A DNA stretch of 64,000 nucleotides from UBA7803 sp963822255 (GCA_963822255.1 CAWGGV010000002.1:186001-250000); one strand, 5' to 3'; positions 34,965 through 43,987 are shown, numbered from the stretch's first letter. The notes: generated from the sequence alone by a model not told the origin. Translations and numbers: made by a program.

Positions 34965-35763
34965 TCAGCCGCCGCGCCGGGCCTTGCGGAAATCGGGCTG
35001 GCGTTTCTCCATGAAGGCGGCGATGGCCTCCTTGTGCTCCGGCGACTGATAGCAGGTGGTCAGCGCCTCCGTCTCCCGCCGTTGCACCAGATCGGTGTCC
35101 GACTTCGCTCACATTGTCGGTGATCAGGCTCTTCACCATCCGGAGGGCCGCTTGCGGGTTCTCGCCCATCTCCCGGGCGACGGCGGCGGCCGTGGTCAGG
35201 AGCTGCTCGGGGCTCGCTACCTCGTCGATCAGGCCGATGCCGGCGGCTTCCTCCGCGGTGATGGTGCGGCCGCTCAGCATCAGCCGGCTGGCGCGGCCGA
35301 AGCCGCAGCGCAGGCCGAGGAAGTGCGAGCTCGCGAGCTCGGGGACCAGCCCCATCTTGATGAAGCGCATGCTGAGCTTGGCGCCGCTGGCGGCCACCAG
35401 ATAATCCATCGGCAGAAGCTGAGTGAGGCCGACGCCGATGGCCGCGCCGTTGATGGCTGCCACCATGGGCTTCGAGCCGCGGATCAGCTTGACCCAGTCG
35501 GTGCTGCGGCGGCGCGTCGAGCCGCTTCCGCCGCCCTCGGCCTGGGCCTTGAACACGTCGCCGATGTCCGCGCCCGCGCAGAAGCCGCGGCCGGCGCCGG
35601 TCACGATCATGGCGATCACGTCGTCGTCGTCGTTGGCGGTCTCGATGGCCTGGGTCAGCTCGGCGGCCATCTGGTAGGTCCAGGCGTTCAGGCGCTCGGG
35701 CCGGTTCAGGGTGATGGTGAGCAGGCCGTCCGTCTGCTCGGTGAGGATGGTTTCAAAGCTCAT
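34965..35763 (-). pseudogene. enoyl-CoA hydratase/isomerase, one +1 frameshift near the C-terminus
   Basis: The crotonase fold starts MSFETILTEQTDGLLTITLNRPERLNAW. The oxyanion motifs are GAGRGFCAGADIGDVF and INGAAIGVGLTQLLPMDY. The frame is lost by an extra base at 35103 after ITDNVSE, but the other frame continues SDTDLVQRRETEALTTCY, then KEAIAAFMEKRQPDFRKA, to a stop at 34965. Corrected length is about 265 residues, normal for the family. It should hydrate a 2-enoyl-CoA. It is divergent from SMP-30 across an operator-like region. Confidence 0.85.
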
Positions 35764-35806
35764 GGGTGACTCCAGCGGTGCCCGGGCGGACAAAGCTAAC
35801 ACACGC

Positions 35807-35829
35807 TTCGAACTGTTTGAAACGCGTTT
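35807..35829. promoter_or_regulatory. overlapping palindromes in the hydratase/SMP-30 promoter region
   Basis: TTCGAACTGTTTGAA (35807-35821) is an inverted repeat with 12 of 15 symmetric positions. AAACGCGTTT (35820-35829) is a perfect palindrome overlapping it. The second is the core of the TGAAACGCGTTTCA site at 32072, so one regulator may serve both promoters of the block. Confidence 0.55.
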
Positions 35830-35906
35830 TGATTTGGCGCAGGCTGTCGCCGGAACCCCGCAAGGCGGATCGCGGGGCACGGCACGGACAAGTCCAGGAG
35901 GTACCC

Positions 35907-36819
35907 ATGGCAGAGTTCAAGGAAATCACCCGCGGTCTGAGGTTTCCGGAAGGGCCCGATTGCCCTCGAGGACGGCAGCGTGGTGCTGGTGGAGATCGAG
36001 CGCGGCACCTTGAGCCGAGTGCGGCCGGACGGCCGCATCGAGGTGGTGGCGGAGCTCGGTGGCGGACCCAACGGCGCGGCGATCGGTCCGGACGGCGCCG
36101 TCTACGTGTGCAACAACGGCGGCTTCACCTGGCAGGAGAGCGACGGCATTCTGGCACCCTCGGGAACACCGGGGGACTACGCCGGCGGGCGCATCGAGCG
36201 GGTGGAGCTGGACACCGGAAAAGTCGATGTGCTGTACACGGAGTGCGACGGTCGGCCGCTGAACGGCCCGAACGACATCGTCTTCGATTCCCAGGGCGGC
36301 ATGTGGTTCACCGACCTTGGAAAGACCTACGACACCTACCGCGATCTCGGCGTCATCTACTACGCCGCAGCCGATGGCTCCCGCATTTCTCCGCAGATCA
36401 CGCACCGGGAGACCCCCAACGGAATCGGTCTGTCGCCGGACGAGAAGACCGTGTACTTCGCGGAGACCATGACGGGCCGGGTCTGGGCGTACGACCTCGC
36501 GGCCCCCGGCAAGCTGGCCACGGGGCCGGACGCGGTGCGCCTGGTGGTGGGGCTGCCGGGCTTTCAGCTGTTCGACTCGCTGGCCGTAGACGCGGAAGGC
36601 AACGTCTGCGTGGCGACCCTGATCAACGGCGGCATCACCAGCGTGTCACCGGATGGCAGCAAGGTGGAGCACATCCCCACCGGCGATCTCTATACCACCA
36701 ACATCTGCTTCGGTGGAAAGGATCTGCGGACGGCGTTCATCACGCTGTCGGGAACCGGCCGGCTGGTCTCCACCACCTGGCCACGGGCGGGACTGCCGCT
36801 GAACTTCCTCAACCGGTAA
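35907..36819 (+). pseudogene. SMP-30/gluconolactonase-like lactonase, one +1 frameshift near the 5' end
   Basis: The ATG at 35907 has a CAGGAGG ribosome site. An extra base at 35958 separates MAEFKEITRGLRFPEGP from IALEDGSVVLVEIERGTLS. The rest of the six-bladed propeller is intact, with LNGPNDIVFDSQGGMWFTD, TPNGIGLSPDEKTVYFAET and FDSLAVDAEGNVCVA, which supply the metal-binding Glu, Asn and Asp residues. Corrected length is about 303 residues. The enzyme should hydrolyse a lactone or related ester. The neighbouring acyl-CoA genes suggest a ring-opening lactone intermediate. Confidence 0.85.
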
Positions 36820-36924
36820 CGGTTGCTGCCGCCGGAGCGCCGGGAATCCGGGCGCTTCCGGCGGTGCGCCGGCTGCGCCGATGTGGTATCAGTTGTCGTC
36901 TCGGTTCGGCGGGGAGATCGGATC

Positions 36925-37437
36925 ATGGCGAAACATCCCACACGGCGGCAGGTGCTGGCGGCCGGTGCCTCGGCGATCGCAGGCGTGCTGCTGCCGGCCC
37001 GTCTGTTCGCACAGCCGGCAGCGGCCGCCGCGGCAACGGCGGCGCTGGCGGACTCGCCCCTGATCTACATCACGCCCCTGCACCGCGACGGCCGTGAGAG
37101 CACGTGTCAGTCCGAGGTCTGGTTCGTGCCCGACGGCACGAACGTCTACGTCGTCACCGCCCACGACGCCTGGCGTGCGCGTGCGCTCGAGAAAGGCTTG
37201 AAGCGGGCGCACGTCTGGGTCGGCGACGTGGGTGTCTGGAAGCGTTCCGACGGCGCCTACCGGAAGTTGCCGGGCATGGAGGTGCAGGGCGAGCTGATCG
37301 ACGACAAAGCAACGCACCAGCGGGTGCTGGACCTGTACGGTGACAAGTACTCGCTGGAGTGGGTGATGTGGGGGCCGCGATTCAGAAGCGGGCTCGCCGA
37401 CGGCTCCCGGGTGATGCTCCACTACACCCCGGCCTAG
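36925..37437 (+). CDS. Tat-exported hypothetical protein
   Basis: The 170 residues start MAKHPTRRQVLAAGASAIAG, a twin-arginine signal peptide with cleavage near LPARLFAQPA. The mature part (SPLIYITPLHRDGRESTCQSEVWF, VYVVTAHDAWRARAL, HVWVGDVGVWKRSDGAY) weakly recalls the FMN-binding split-barrel proteins of the pyridoxamine-phosphate-oxidase group. A folded, cofactor-loaded export would fit Tat. I am not sure of the family. A GGGGAGATC ribosome site precedes the ATG. Confidence 0.65.
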   Translation: MAKHPTRRQVLAAGASAIAGVLLPARLFAQPAAAAAATAALADSPLIYITPLHRDGRESTCQSEVWFVPDGTNVYVVTAHDAWRARALEKGLKRAHVWVGDVGVWKRSDGAYRKLPGMEVQGELIDDKATHQRVLDLYGDKYSLEWVMWGPRFRSGLADGSRVMLHYTPA

Positions 37438-37448
37438 CGGTTGCCTTA

Positions 37449-37625
37449 TGTGGGAGCGACCTCCCGGTCGCGACTCTGGAGATCGTGCCCACAAAGCATC
37501 GCGACCGGGGCTCAGGTCGCTCCCACAGGTTGTCCCACAGGTCGCTCTCCGGTCGCCCACAGGTCGCTCCCCGGTCGCTCCCACAGGTCGCTCCCACAGG
37601 TCGCTCCCACAGGTCGCTCCCACAG
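37449..37625. repeat. REP-like cluster 5 with a 13-base tandem array
   Basis: One forward arm (GTGGGAGCGACCTCCCGGTCGC) is followed after a spacer by a degenerate reverse arm. A run of repeated GGTCGCTCCCACA units about 13 bases long follows, at least four of them consecutive at the end. It fills the gap between the Tat protein and DAHP synthase stops and could act as a bidirectional terminator. Confidence 0.85.
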
Positions 37626-38654
37626 CTACGCGTCGTGATCGGCCAGCTCGAGCAGCAGATCGCGCGTCGCCTCGAATCCGAGGCACGCGTCGGTCACGCT
37701 CTGCCCGTAACGCAGCTCGCCGCCTAGATCCTGGCGTCCGCCCACCAGGTGACTCTCGATCATCAGCGCGCGCAGCCCTCGGTTGCCCGCCCGACGCTGT
37801 GCGCTGACCGCCCGCGCCACCTCCGGCTGACGCTCTGGATTCTTGCCGCTGTTGCCATGGCTGCAGTCGACCATCAGCGCGTCGGGCAGATGCATCTGGC
37901 GCAGCAGCGCCTGCGCTGCCGCCACCGACGTGGCGTCATGGTTCGGCGCGGTGCCGCCGCGCAACACCAGGTGACAATCGGGGTTTCCGCTGGTCTCGAG
38001 GATCGCCGGCGCCCCTTCCTTGGTGAGCGACGGGAACAGGTGCCGGTGAGCGGCGGCGCGGATGGCGTCGATCGCCACCTGCACGTCACCGTCGGTGCGG
38101 TTCTTGATGCCCACCGGCATGGACAGCCCCGATGCCAGCTCCCGGTGAATCTGGCTCTCCACGGTGCGCGCACCGATGGCGCCCCAGCTCACCAGGTCCG
38201 TGTAGTACTGACCGAAGGTGGTATCGAGGAACTCGGTGGCCGCCGGCAGCCCCGCCGCGGCCACGTCCATCAGCAGCCGGCGCGCCAGACGTAGCCCGCG
38301 GTTGATCTGGTAGGTGCCGTCCAGCCCCGGGTCGTTGATGAGCCCTTTCCAGCCCATCACGGTACGGGGCTTCTCGAAGTACACGCGCATCACGCAGTAC
38401 AGGCGCTCTTCGACCTCCCGGCCGACCGCCGCCAGCCGCTCGGCGTAGTCCAGCGCCGCGGTGGGGTCGTGCACGGAGCACGGCCCGACGATGACCAGCA
38501 GCCGCCGGTCGTCACCGTCCAGGATGCGTTTGATGGTGCCACGCGCCGCCGCCACCCGCTCGGAGATCTGCTCGGCTAGCGGCAGCTCCTCCTCGAGCAC
38601 CGCCGGCGAGATCAGCGGGTGGGTGCGGGTGATGCGGAGGTTGTCGGTCAGCAT
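37626..38654 (-). CDS. 3-deoxy-7-phosphoheptulonate (DAHP) synthase, type I
   Basis: The protein has 342 residues from MLTDNLRITRTHPLISP; the longer upstream frame is a shadow of the amidohydrolase. Motifs are LLVIVGPCSVHDPTAALDYA, YFEKPRTVMGWKGLINDP, GIKNRTDGDVQVAIDAI and MVDCSHGNSGKNPERQ, which bind phosphoenolpyruvate, erythrose 4-phosphate and the metal. It catalyses the first step of the shikimate pathway. It belongs to the AroF/AroG/AroH type, and the feedback amino acid cannot be told from sequence by eye. Confidence 0.93.
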   Translation of the reverse strand: MLTDNLRITRTHPLISPAVLEEELPLAEQISERVAAARGTIKRILDGDDRRLLVIVGPCSVHDPTAALDYAERLAAVGREVEERLYCVMRVYFEKPRTVMGWKGLINDPGLDGTYQINRGLRLARRLLMDVAAAGLPAATEFLDTTFGQYYTDLVSWGAIGARTVESQIHRELASGLSMPVGIKNRTDGDVQVAIDAIRAAAHRHLFPSLTKEGAPAILETSGNPDCHLVLRGGTAPNHDATSVAAAQALLRQMHLPDALMVDCSHGNSGKNPERQPEVARAVSAQRRAGNRGLRALMIESHLVGGRQDLGGELRYGQSVTDACLGFEATRDLLLELADHDA

Positions 38655-38677
38655 GGTCGCACGGGCTCCGGTTCCAT

Positions 38678-39685
38678 TCAGAGCCGGTAGACGCGGGTTG
38701 CGGTGCCGCGGAACATGGCCTCCTGCTCTTCGCCAGTGAACCGCGCCGCGATCTTCTTCAGGCCGTTGTACAGCACCGGGTAGGAAAGCGAGCGCTTGTC
38801 GACGGGGAAGTTGCTCTCGAACATGCAGCGATCCGGCCCGAACGCATCGATCGCGTGCAGGTAATAGCGCTCCTGCGCGGCGACGAACGCGTCCGACGTC
38901 GGCGGTGCGGGTGCCCGGTCCCAGCCGAAGCCGTTGTCCGGCATGGCCAGGCCGCCGATCTTGGCGACGACGTTGGGACACGCGGCGATCTCGCGGATGT
39001 CGTCCTTCCACTGCTCGAAGATCGCCTCGCGCTGGCCGGCGTAGGGGCCGACGCCGAGCGGCGTGCCGAAGTGGTCGAGAACCATCCGGGTGTCGGGGAC
39101 GGCACGGGCAAGCTCCGCAAAGGCGCGGCTCTGGTGGTGATAGTGCCAGGTGTCGTAGCTGTAGCCGAGCTCGCCCAGGCGCTTCATGCCGCGGCGGAAA
39201 TCGTCGCGAGCGTAGAGCCCGTCCGGCGCGCGGCCGGGGATGGTGAGGGCTTCGGGATGCGGATCGCGGGCGCCGGCGTGGCGGATGCCGCGGAACAGCC
39301 CGCCGCCGGCATCCTCGTGCGCGGCGAGCACTTCCTCTACGGCGTCGCCCAGACAGAGATCCGCGTGGGCGACGATGGCCGCAATGGTGGCCTTGCCGGG
39401 ATCGCGGGCGCTGGCCTCGGCCAGCTCACGCACGAACTCGGTCTCACCGACGCAGCGCAGGTGCTCGGGCCCGTCGTCCCGGTAGCCGGCACGGCACTCG
39501 ACGAACACCGTCTTCTCGATGCGATGGCCGGTCTCGGTGTCGCGCCAGAGGTCTTCCAGCAGGTAATCGTGGCCGGGACGCCGCCACAGATGGTGGTGCG
39601 GGTCGACAATGGGCCGGTCGGGATCGATGATGGGCTCGCGGATGAGGTCGAGCCACTGCTGACTGCCGGGGACGGGTGCGCTCAT
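38678..39685 (-). CDS. amidohydrolase-2 family metal-dependent hydrolase
   Basis: The protein has 335 residues from MSAPVPGSQQWLDLI. The metal motif is VDPHHHLW near residue 27; MVLDHFGTPLGVG near 210 and MFESNFPVDKRSLSY near 285 supply further ligands. This is the group of TIM-barrel hydrolases and lactonases related to amidohydrolase 2 (PF04909). Members hydrolyse lactones or decarboxylate aromatic acids. It is 23 bases upstream of DAHP synthase, but a functional link to it is doubtful. Confidence 0.85.
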   Translation of the reverse strand: MSAPVPGSQQWLDLIREPIIDPDRPIVDPHHHLWRRPGHDYLLEDLWRDTETGHRIEKTVFVECRAGYRDDGPEHLRCVGETEFVRELAEASARDPGKATIAAIVAHADLCLGDAVEEVLAAHEDAGGGLFRGIRHAGARDPHPEALTIPGRAPDGLYARDDFRRGMKRLGELGYSYDTWHYHHQSRAFAELARAVPDTRMVLDHFGTPLGVGPYAGQREAIFEQWKDDIREIAACPNVVAKIGGLAMPDNGFGWDRAPAPPTSDAFVAAQERYYLHAIDAFGPDRCMFESNFPVDKRSLSYPVLYNGLKKIAARFTGEEQEAMFRGTATRVYRL

Positions 39686-39799
39686 GGTCAATCCTCTGGG
39701 CGGCTGTTGTCGGCCGATGATATACGTCGATGGTCCGCACCGTGAACGCCGCATCGAGGGTGAACCTCATCGTCGCGGCCATGTGCGGAAGCGCGCGTG

Positions 39800-40666
39800 T
39801 CAGCCGGCGACGGCGATGACGTGCTCGAGCTCGCCGATCCGCTGATCCACTTTGTCGGAACGCTGCGAGCCGAGATGCAGCACCAGCCGGTCGACACCGA
39901 GATCCCGGAACGCGCGGACGCCGTCGTCGTCGACCGTGGTCGGCGTGACGACGATCTGAAAGCCGTCGCGGGAACGCCCCCGTGCGTCGAGCGCCTGGTC
40001 CAGGCGTTTCAGCGTCTCGGTCGCGCTGGCCGGTGTCAGCCCGAAACCGTACCAGCCGGCGCCGAACTCGGCGGCGCGCCGGAACGCCCGGTCGCTGTGG
40101 CCGCCGACGATGATGGGCACATGGGGCTTCTGCACCGGCTTCGGATCGAGCCGGCAGGGATGGCGCACCTGAAAGTGCCGGCCGTCGTAGGTGGTGACGG
40201 GCTCGGTCCAGAGCCGCGTCACCAGCTCGAGGAACTCGTCAGACCGCTCGCCGCGGTCTTCCCAGGTGTAGCCGCAGGTCTCCACTTCCTCTCTGCACCA
40301 GCCGACGCCGATGCCGAAGTCGACGCGACCGCCCGACAGCCAGTCCAGGGTGGCGAACTCCTTGGCCGTATAGATGGGGTTGCGCTGCGAGATCAGGCTG
40401 ATGCCGGTGCCGAAGCGCAACGTCTTGGTGGCGTTGGCGAGGAAGCCGAAGGTGGCCACGGTGTCCAGCAGCCCGCCGCCTTCGGGCACCGGGATACGGC
40501 CGTCCCGTGAGCCCGGGTAGGGGAACTCCATCTCGTCGAACAGCACCACGTGCTCGCCCATCCAGAGCGAGTCGAGGCCGGCAGCCTCGACCCGCCGGCC
40601 GAGGTCGGCGACGAGCTCGGGCGTGCTCAAAGGGGACATGAACGTCGCGAACACTCCGATCTTCAT
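39800..40666 (-). CDS. LLM-class flavin-dependent oxidoreductase (TIGR03619-like)
   Basis: The protein has 288 residues from MKIGVFATFMSPLSTPELV. Family sequence includes GLDSLWMGEHVVLF, RFGTGISLISQRNPIYTAKEFATLDWLSGGRVDFGIGVGW and RHPCRLDPKPVQKPHVPIIVGG. The TIGR03619 group is annotated as probable F420-dependent in actinobacteria; in proteobacteria FMN may be used instead. It stands alone, upstream of the amidohydrolase on the same strand. Confidence 0.85.
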   Translation of the reverse strand: MKIGVFATFMSPLSTPELVADLGRRVEAAGLDSLWMGEHVVLFDEMEFPYPGSRDGRIPVPEGGGLLDTVATFGFLANATKTLRFGTGISLISQRNPIYTAKEFATLDWLSGGRVDFGIGVGWCREEVETCGYTWEDRGERSDEFLELVTRLWTEPVTTYDGRHFQVRHPCRLDPKPVQKPHVPIIVGGHSDRAFRRAAEFGAGWYGFGLTPASATETLKRLDQALDARGRSRDGFQIVVTPTTVDDDGVRAFRDLGVDRLVLHLGSQRSDKVDQRIGELEHVIAVAG

Positions 40667-40756
40667 AGCGGTTTTCTCCCGGATTCGTTGAGTATGAGTA
40701 TGTAGCAGTGATGGCTGGGCGCCCAGCGTGTGATTGCGAAGCTCCCACCGACGAGG

Positions 40757-40785
40757 ATCGCGACCGGGAGGTCGCTCCCACAGTG
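40757..40785. repeat. REP-like half element 6
   Basis: A single reverse arm, GCGACCGGGAGGTCGCTCCC plus flanks, lies between the LLM gene and the exporter operon. No inverted partner is seen. Confidence 0.8.
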
Positions 40786-40852
40786 GGTTGCTCGCGGCGG
40801 TTGTATTTGCGCTGGCCATTGGTCACCCTGAGGCTCCTGGGGGGAGAACTCC

Positions 40853-42094
40853 GTGGACAAGCGGGATCTGCTCGGGCAGCTCAAGATCGACCGCGATGCC
40901 GAGGCGCCGGGCCGCGCCAGGCGTCCGCTCAAGTGGCTGCTCGGCCTGGTGTCGGTGGGGGTGCTGGCATTCGTTGCCTGGTTCGTCGGGTTTCCGTCGG
41001 ATTCCGCGGTGCCCGTGCGCACGGCCATTGCCACCACGGCCGCGGCGTCCGATCCCGGCACCAGCGTGCTCGATGCCACCGGCTACGTGGTGGCCCGGCG
41101 GGAAGCCACCGTCAGCTCCAAGGTCACCGGCAAGGTCGTGGAGGTCATGATCGAGGAAGGCATGAGTGTGAAGGAGGGGCAGCTCCTCGCGACCTTGGAC
41201 GATCGTGTGCCCCGGGCTCAGCTCGCGCTGGCCGAAAGTCAGCTCGAAGCCGCTCGCGCGGGGCTCGGCGAGATCAAGGTGCAGATCCGCCAGGCGCACC
41301 TGGATCTCGAACGTACCGAAGGCCTTGCCAAGCGCAACCTGGCGAGCCAGGCGGATCAGGACCGCGACCGCCTCGCCGTGGAGGCGCTGGAGGCGCGGCT
41401 CGCCCGCGCCAGGGACGAGGTTACGGTGGCGGAGCGCAGTGCCGCCGTCGAGCGTCAGATGGTCGAGGACATGAAGATCCGTGCGCCGTTCTCCGGCATC
41501 GTCATCGCCAAGGCCGCGCAGCCAGGTGAGATGATCTCGCCGATCTCCGCCGGCGGCGGATTCACCCGCACCGGAATCTGCACCCTGGTGGATATGGATT
41601 CGCTGGAGGTGGAGGTGGACGTGAACGAGGCCTACATCAACCGCGTGCAACCGGAACAGCCCGTGAAGGTCACCTTGAACGCCTACCCTAACGACGGGCT
41701 TCCGGCGCGGGTGATCGCCATCATCCCCGCCGCCGATCGCACCAAGGCGACGGTTCGGGTGCGCATCGGCCTGCTGGATCGCGACCCGCGGGTGCTGCCG
41801 GATATGGGGGTGAAGGTCGCGTTTCTGGAGGAGCAGAAGGCTGCGGATGCAGCGCCGCCGCCCGCCGGCGTGCTGGTGCCGAAGGAGGCCGTGGGTCGCG
41901 ACGCAACCGGTGAATTCGTCTGGGTGGTGCAGGCAGGTGCCGCCAGCCGCCGGGCGGTGACGGTGGGTGAGCGGCAGGGAAGCCGCGTGCTGGTGAGCCG
42001 GGGCCTGGCCCAGGGCGAACGGGTCGTGGCGCCGCTCGACGACGATCTTCCGGCGTTGCTGGCGGAGGGCGGGCGAGTCGCAGTGGTCAACTGA
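40853..42094 (+). CDS. MacA/HlyD-type periplasmic adaptor of an ABC exporter
   Basis: The protein has 413 residues from a GTG start with a strong GGGGGGAGA site. One N-terminal membrane helix (about 27-45) is followed by a lipoyl half (DATGYVVARREATVSSKVTGKV), a coiled-coil hairpin (about 115-200, rich in Ala, Glu, Arg and Leu) and the matching half MKIRAPFSGIVIAKAAQPGEM. Beta-barrel and membrane-proximal domains follow (LVDMDSLEVEVDVNEAYINRV). It should bridge the inner-membrane permease to an outer-membrane channel. It heads the operon adaptor, ATPase, permease, permease. Confidence 0.9.
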   Translation: MDKRDLLGQLKIDRDAEAPGRARRPLKWLLGLVSVGVLAFVAWFVGFPSDSAVPVRTAIATTAAASDPGTSVLDATGYVVARREATVSSKVTGKVVEVMIEEGMSVKEGQLLATLDDRVPRAQLALAESQLEAARAGLGEIKVQIRQAHLDLERTEGLAKRNLASQADQDRDRLAVEALEARLARARDEVTVAERSAAVERQMVEDMKIRAPFSGIVIAKAAQPGEMISPISAGGGFTRTGICTLVDMDSLEVEVDVNEAYINRVQPEQPVKVTLNAYPNDGLPARVIAIIPAADRTKATVRVRIGLLDRDPRVLPDMGVKVAFLEEQKAADAAPPPAGVLVPKEAVGRDATGEFVWVVQAGAASRRAVTVGERQGSRVLVSRGLAQGERVVAPLDDDLPALLAEGGRVAVVN

Positions 42095-42113
42095 CGAGAC
42101 GGAGGAGGCGATC

Positions 42114-42830
42114 ATGGCTGCCATGGTGCATCTGGAGAAGGTGACGAAGAGCTACCGCCGTGGCCGCGAGGTGGTGGAGGTGCTCGACGCGATCGACTTC
42201 GACATCGAAGAGGGCGACTTCCTCGCGCTGATGGGTCCGTCCGGGTCGGGCAAGTCGACCCTGCTCAATCTCATCGGCGGTATCGACCAGCCCACCAGCG
42301 GCGTGGTGGAAGTGGCCGGTCAGCGTCTGAACGGTCTGTCCAGCTCGGCGCTCGCCAGGTGGCGCTCGCGTCACATCGGCTTCGTGTTTCAGTTCTACAA
42401 CCTGCTGCCGGTGCTCACGGCCCTGCGCAACGTGGAGCTTCCGCTGCTGCTGACGAAGCTGTCGCGCAAGCAGCGGCGGCAGAACGCGCTCACCGCGCTG
42501 GAAGTGGTCGGGCTGGTCGACCGCGCATCCCACAAGCCCGGTGAGCTGTCCGGCGGACAGCAGCAACGGGTCGCCATCGCCCGGGCGCTGGTTGCGGATC
42601 CCTCTGTGCTGGTGTGCGACGAGCCGACGGGTGATCTCGACCGTGACTCGGCCGACGAGATTCTGGGTCTCCTGGAGATACTGAACCGCGACCATGGCAA
42701 GACCGTCATCATGGTCACCCACGACCCGCGCGCCGCGGCTCATGCGCGCCACATCCTCTATCTCGACAAGGGCCGGTTGCGAGACACGCCGGAAGAGGCG
42801 GGAGCAGGGGTGGAAGTAACGCCGGCATGA
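42114..42830 (+). CDS. MacB/LolD-type ABC transporter ATP-binding protein
   Basis: The 238 residues contain Walker A GPSGSGKST (41-49), signature LSGGQQ (145-150) and Walker B VLVCDEPTGDLD (165-176). The GDFLALMGPSGSGKSTLLN and EPTGDLD context is typical of the LolD/MacB/FtsE branch, which drives mechanotransmission rather than ordinary import. A GGAGGAGG site precedes the ATG. Its stop overlaps the first permease start by four bases. Confidence 0.95.
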   Translation: MAAMVHLEKVTKSYRRGREVVEVLDAIDFDIEEGDFLALMGPSGSGKSTLLNLIGGIDQPTSGVVEVAGQRLNGLSSSALARWRSRHIGFVFQFYNLLPVLTALRNVELPLLLTKLSRKQRRQNALTALEVVGLVDRASHKPGELSGGQQQRVAIARALVADPSVLVCDEPTGDLDRDSADEILGLLEILNRDHGKTVIMVTHDPRAAAHARHILYLDKGRLRDTPEEAGAGVEVTPA

Positions 42831-43984
42831 GCTGGTTCTCGCTGGTGTGGGCCAACCTGTTCCGCTACAAGACTCGCACCGTACTGACTATGATCTCGGT
42901 CGTGGTGGCCTTTCTGCTGTTCGCGTTGCTGCGCAACGTCATCGAGTCCTTCTCCACCGGCATTCAGATCGCGGGCGTGGACCGGCTCGTCACGTCGCCC
43001 AAGTACTCCATCATCGATCCCCTGCCGCTGGCTCACGGGGCGCAGATTCAAGGGCTGGATGGCGTGGCGGCGGTCACCCACGCCAACTGGTTCGGCGGCT
43101 ACTACCAGGACCCGAGCAATTTCTTCCCCAAATACCCGGTGGAGCCCAGAAGCTGGTTCGCCATGTATCCGGAGTACCACATCGCGCCCGAGCAGCTCGA
43201 CGCCTTTGCCGATACCCGCAACGGCGCCGTGGTACCCGTGGCCATGGCCGAGCGGTATGGCTGGTCGGTGGGCGACCGCATTCCCATCACCGCCGACATC
43301 TATCCGAAGAAGGACGGCACCCGCACGTGGGAGTTCGAGCTGGTGGGAACCTATTCGGCGACGCCGGGTGATACCCCGCCGAGCACGTTCCTGTTCCAGT
43401 ACGACTACTTCGACCAGGCGGCCGAGTTCGGCAACGGCACGGTGAGCTGGTTCGTGGTGCGGGTTTCCGATCCCGATCGAGCGGCGGAAGTGGCCAACGG
43501 CATCGACGCCCTGTTCCAGAACTCGCAGAACCCCACCCGTACGTCCACCGAGGCGGACTACCAGCGCCAGTTCGCCAGCCAGCTCGGCGACATCGGGCTG
43601 ATGATGACGGGCATTCTGGGGGCGGTGTTCTTCACCATCCTGCTGCTCACCGGCAACACCATGGCGCAGGGCCTCCGAGAACGCCTGCCGGAGCTCGCGG
43701 TGATGAAGACACTGGGCTTCACCGACCGCGGCGTGGCTCTGGTGGTGCTGGCCGAGGCGGTGCTGCTGTGTCTGGTGGGCGGGGTGCTGGGACTGGGCCT
43801 CGGTGCCCTGGCGACCCAGCTGCTCGCACCGTCGCTGGAAGGGGTGATGGGCGTATTCCGGCTGTCCTGGTGGACGGTGGCGCTGGGGATCGGTCTGTCG
43901 GTGGTGCTGGGCGTGGTGGTGGGATTCTTCCCGGCCGCGGCCGCCCGGCGTGTGACCATCGCAAGTGCGCTGCGGGGGGAGTAG
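42827..43984 (+). CDS. FtsX/MacB-type ABC permease (first)
   Basis: The 385 residues have one N-terminal helix (ILT-like TMISVVVAFLLFALL, about 22-38). A periplasmic domain of about 230 residues and three C-terminal helices follow, with LPELAVMKTLGFTDRGVALVVLAEAVLLCLVGGVLGL, the FtsX-domain signature. The N-terminal domain contains PVAMAERYGWSVGDRIPIT as in MacB-like permeases. It is coupled to the ATPase and followed after 3 bases by a second permease, so the complex is probably a heterodimer. Confidence 0.9.
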   Translation: MSWFSLVWANLFRYKTRTVLTMISVVVAFLLFALLRNVIESFSTGIQIAGVDRLVTSPKYSIIDPLPLAHGAQIQGLDGVAAVTHANWFGGYYQDPSNFFPKYPVEPRSWFAMYPEYHIAPEQLDAFADTRNGAVVPVAMAERYGWSVGDRIPITADIYPKKDGTRTWEFELVGTYSATPGDTPPSTFLFQYDYFDQAAEFGNGTVSWFVVRVSDPDRAAEVANGIDALFQNSQNPTRTSTEADYQRQFASQLGDIGLMMTGILGAVFFTILLLTGNTMAQGLRERLPELAVMKTLGFTDRGVALVVLAEAVLLCLVGGVLGLGLGALATQLLAPSLEGVMGVFRLSWWTVALGIGLSVVLGVVVGFFPAAAARRVTIASALRGE

Positions 43985-43987
43985 ACC

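Noticed and set aside
37537..37625. CRISPR-like array of 13-base repeats
   Set aside because: The repeats are contiguous with no spacers, share the REP core sequence and have no cas genes nearby.
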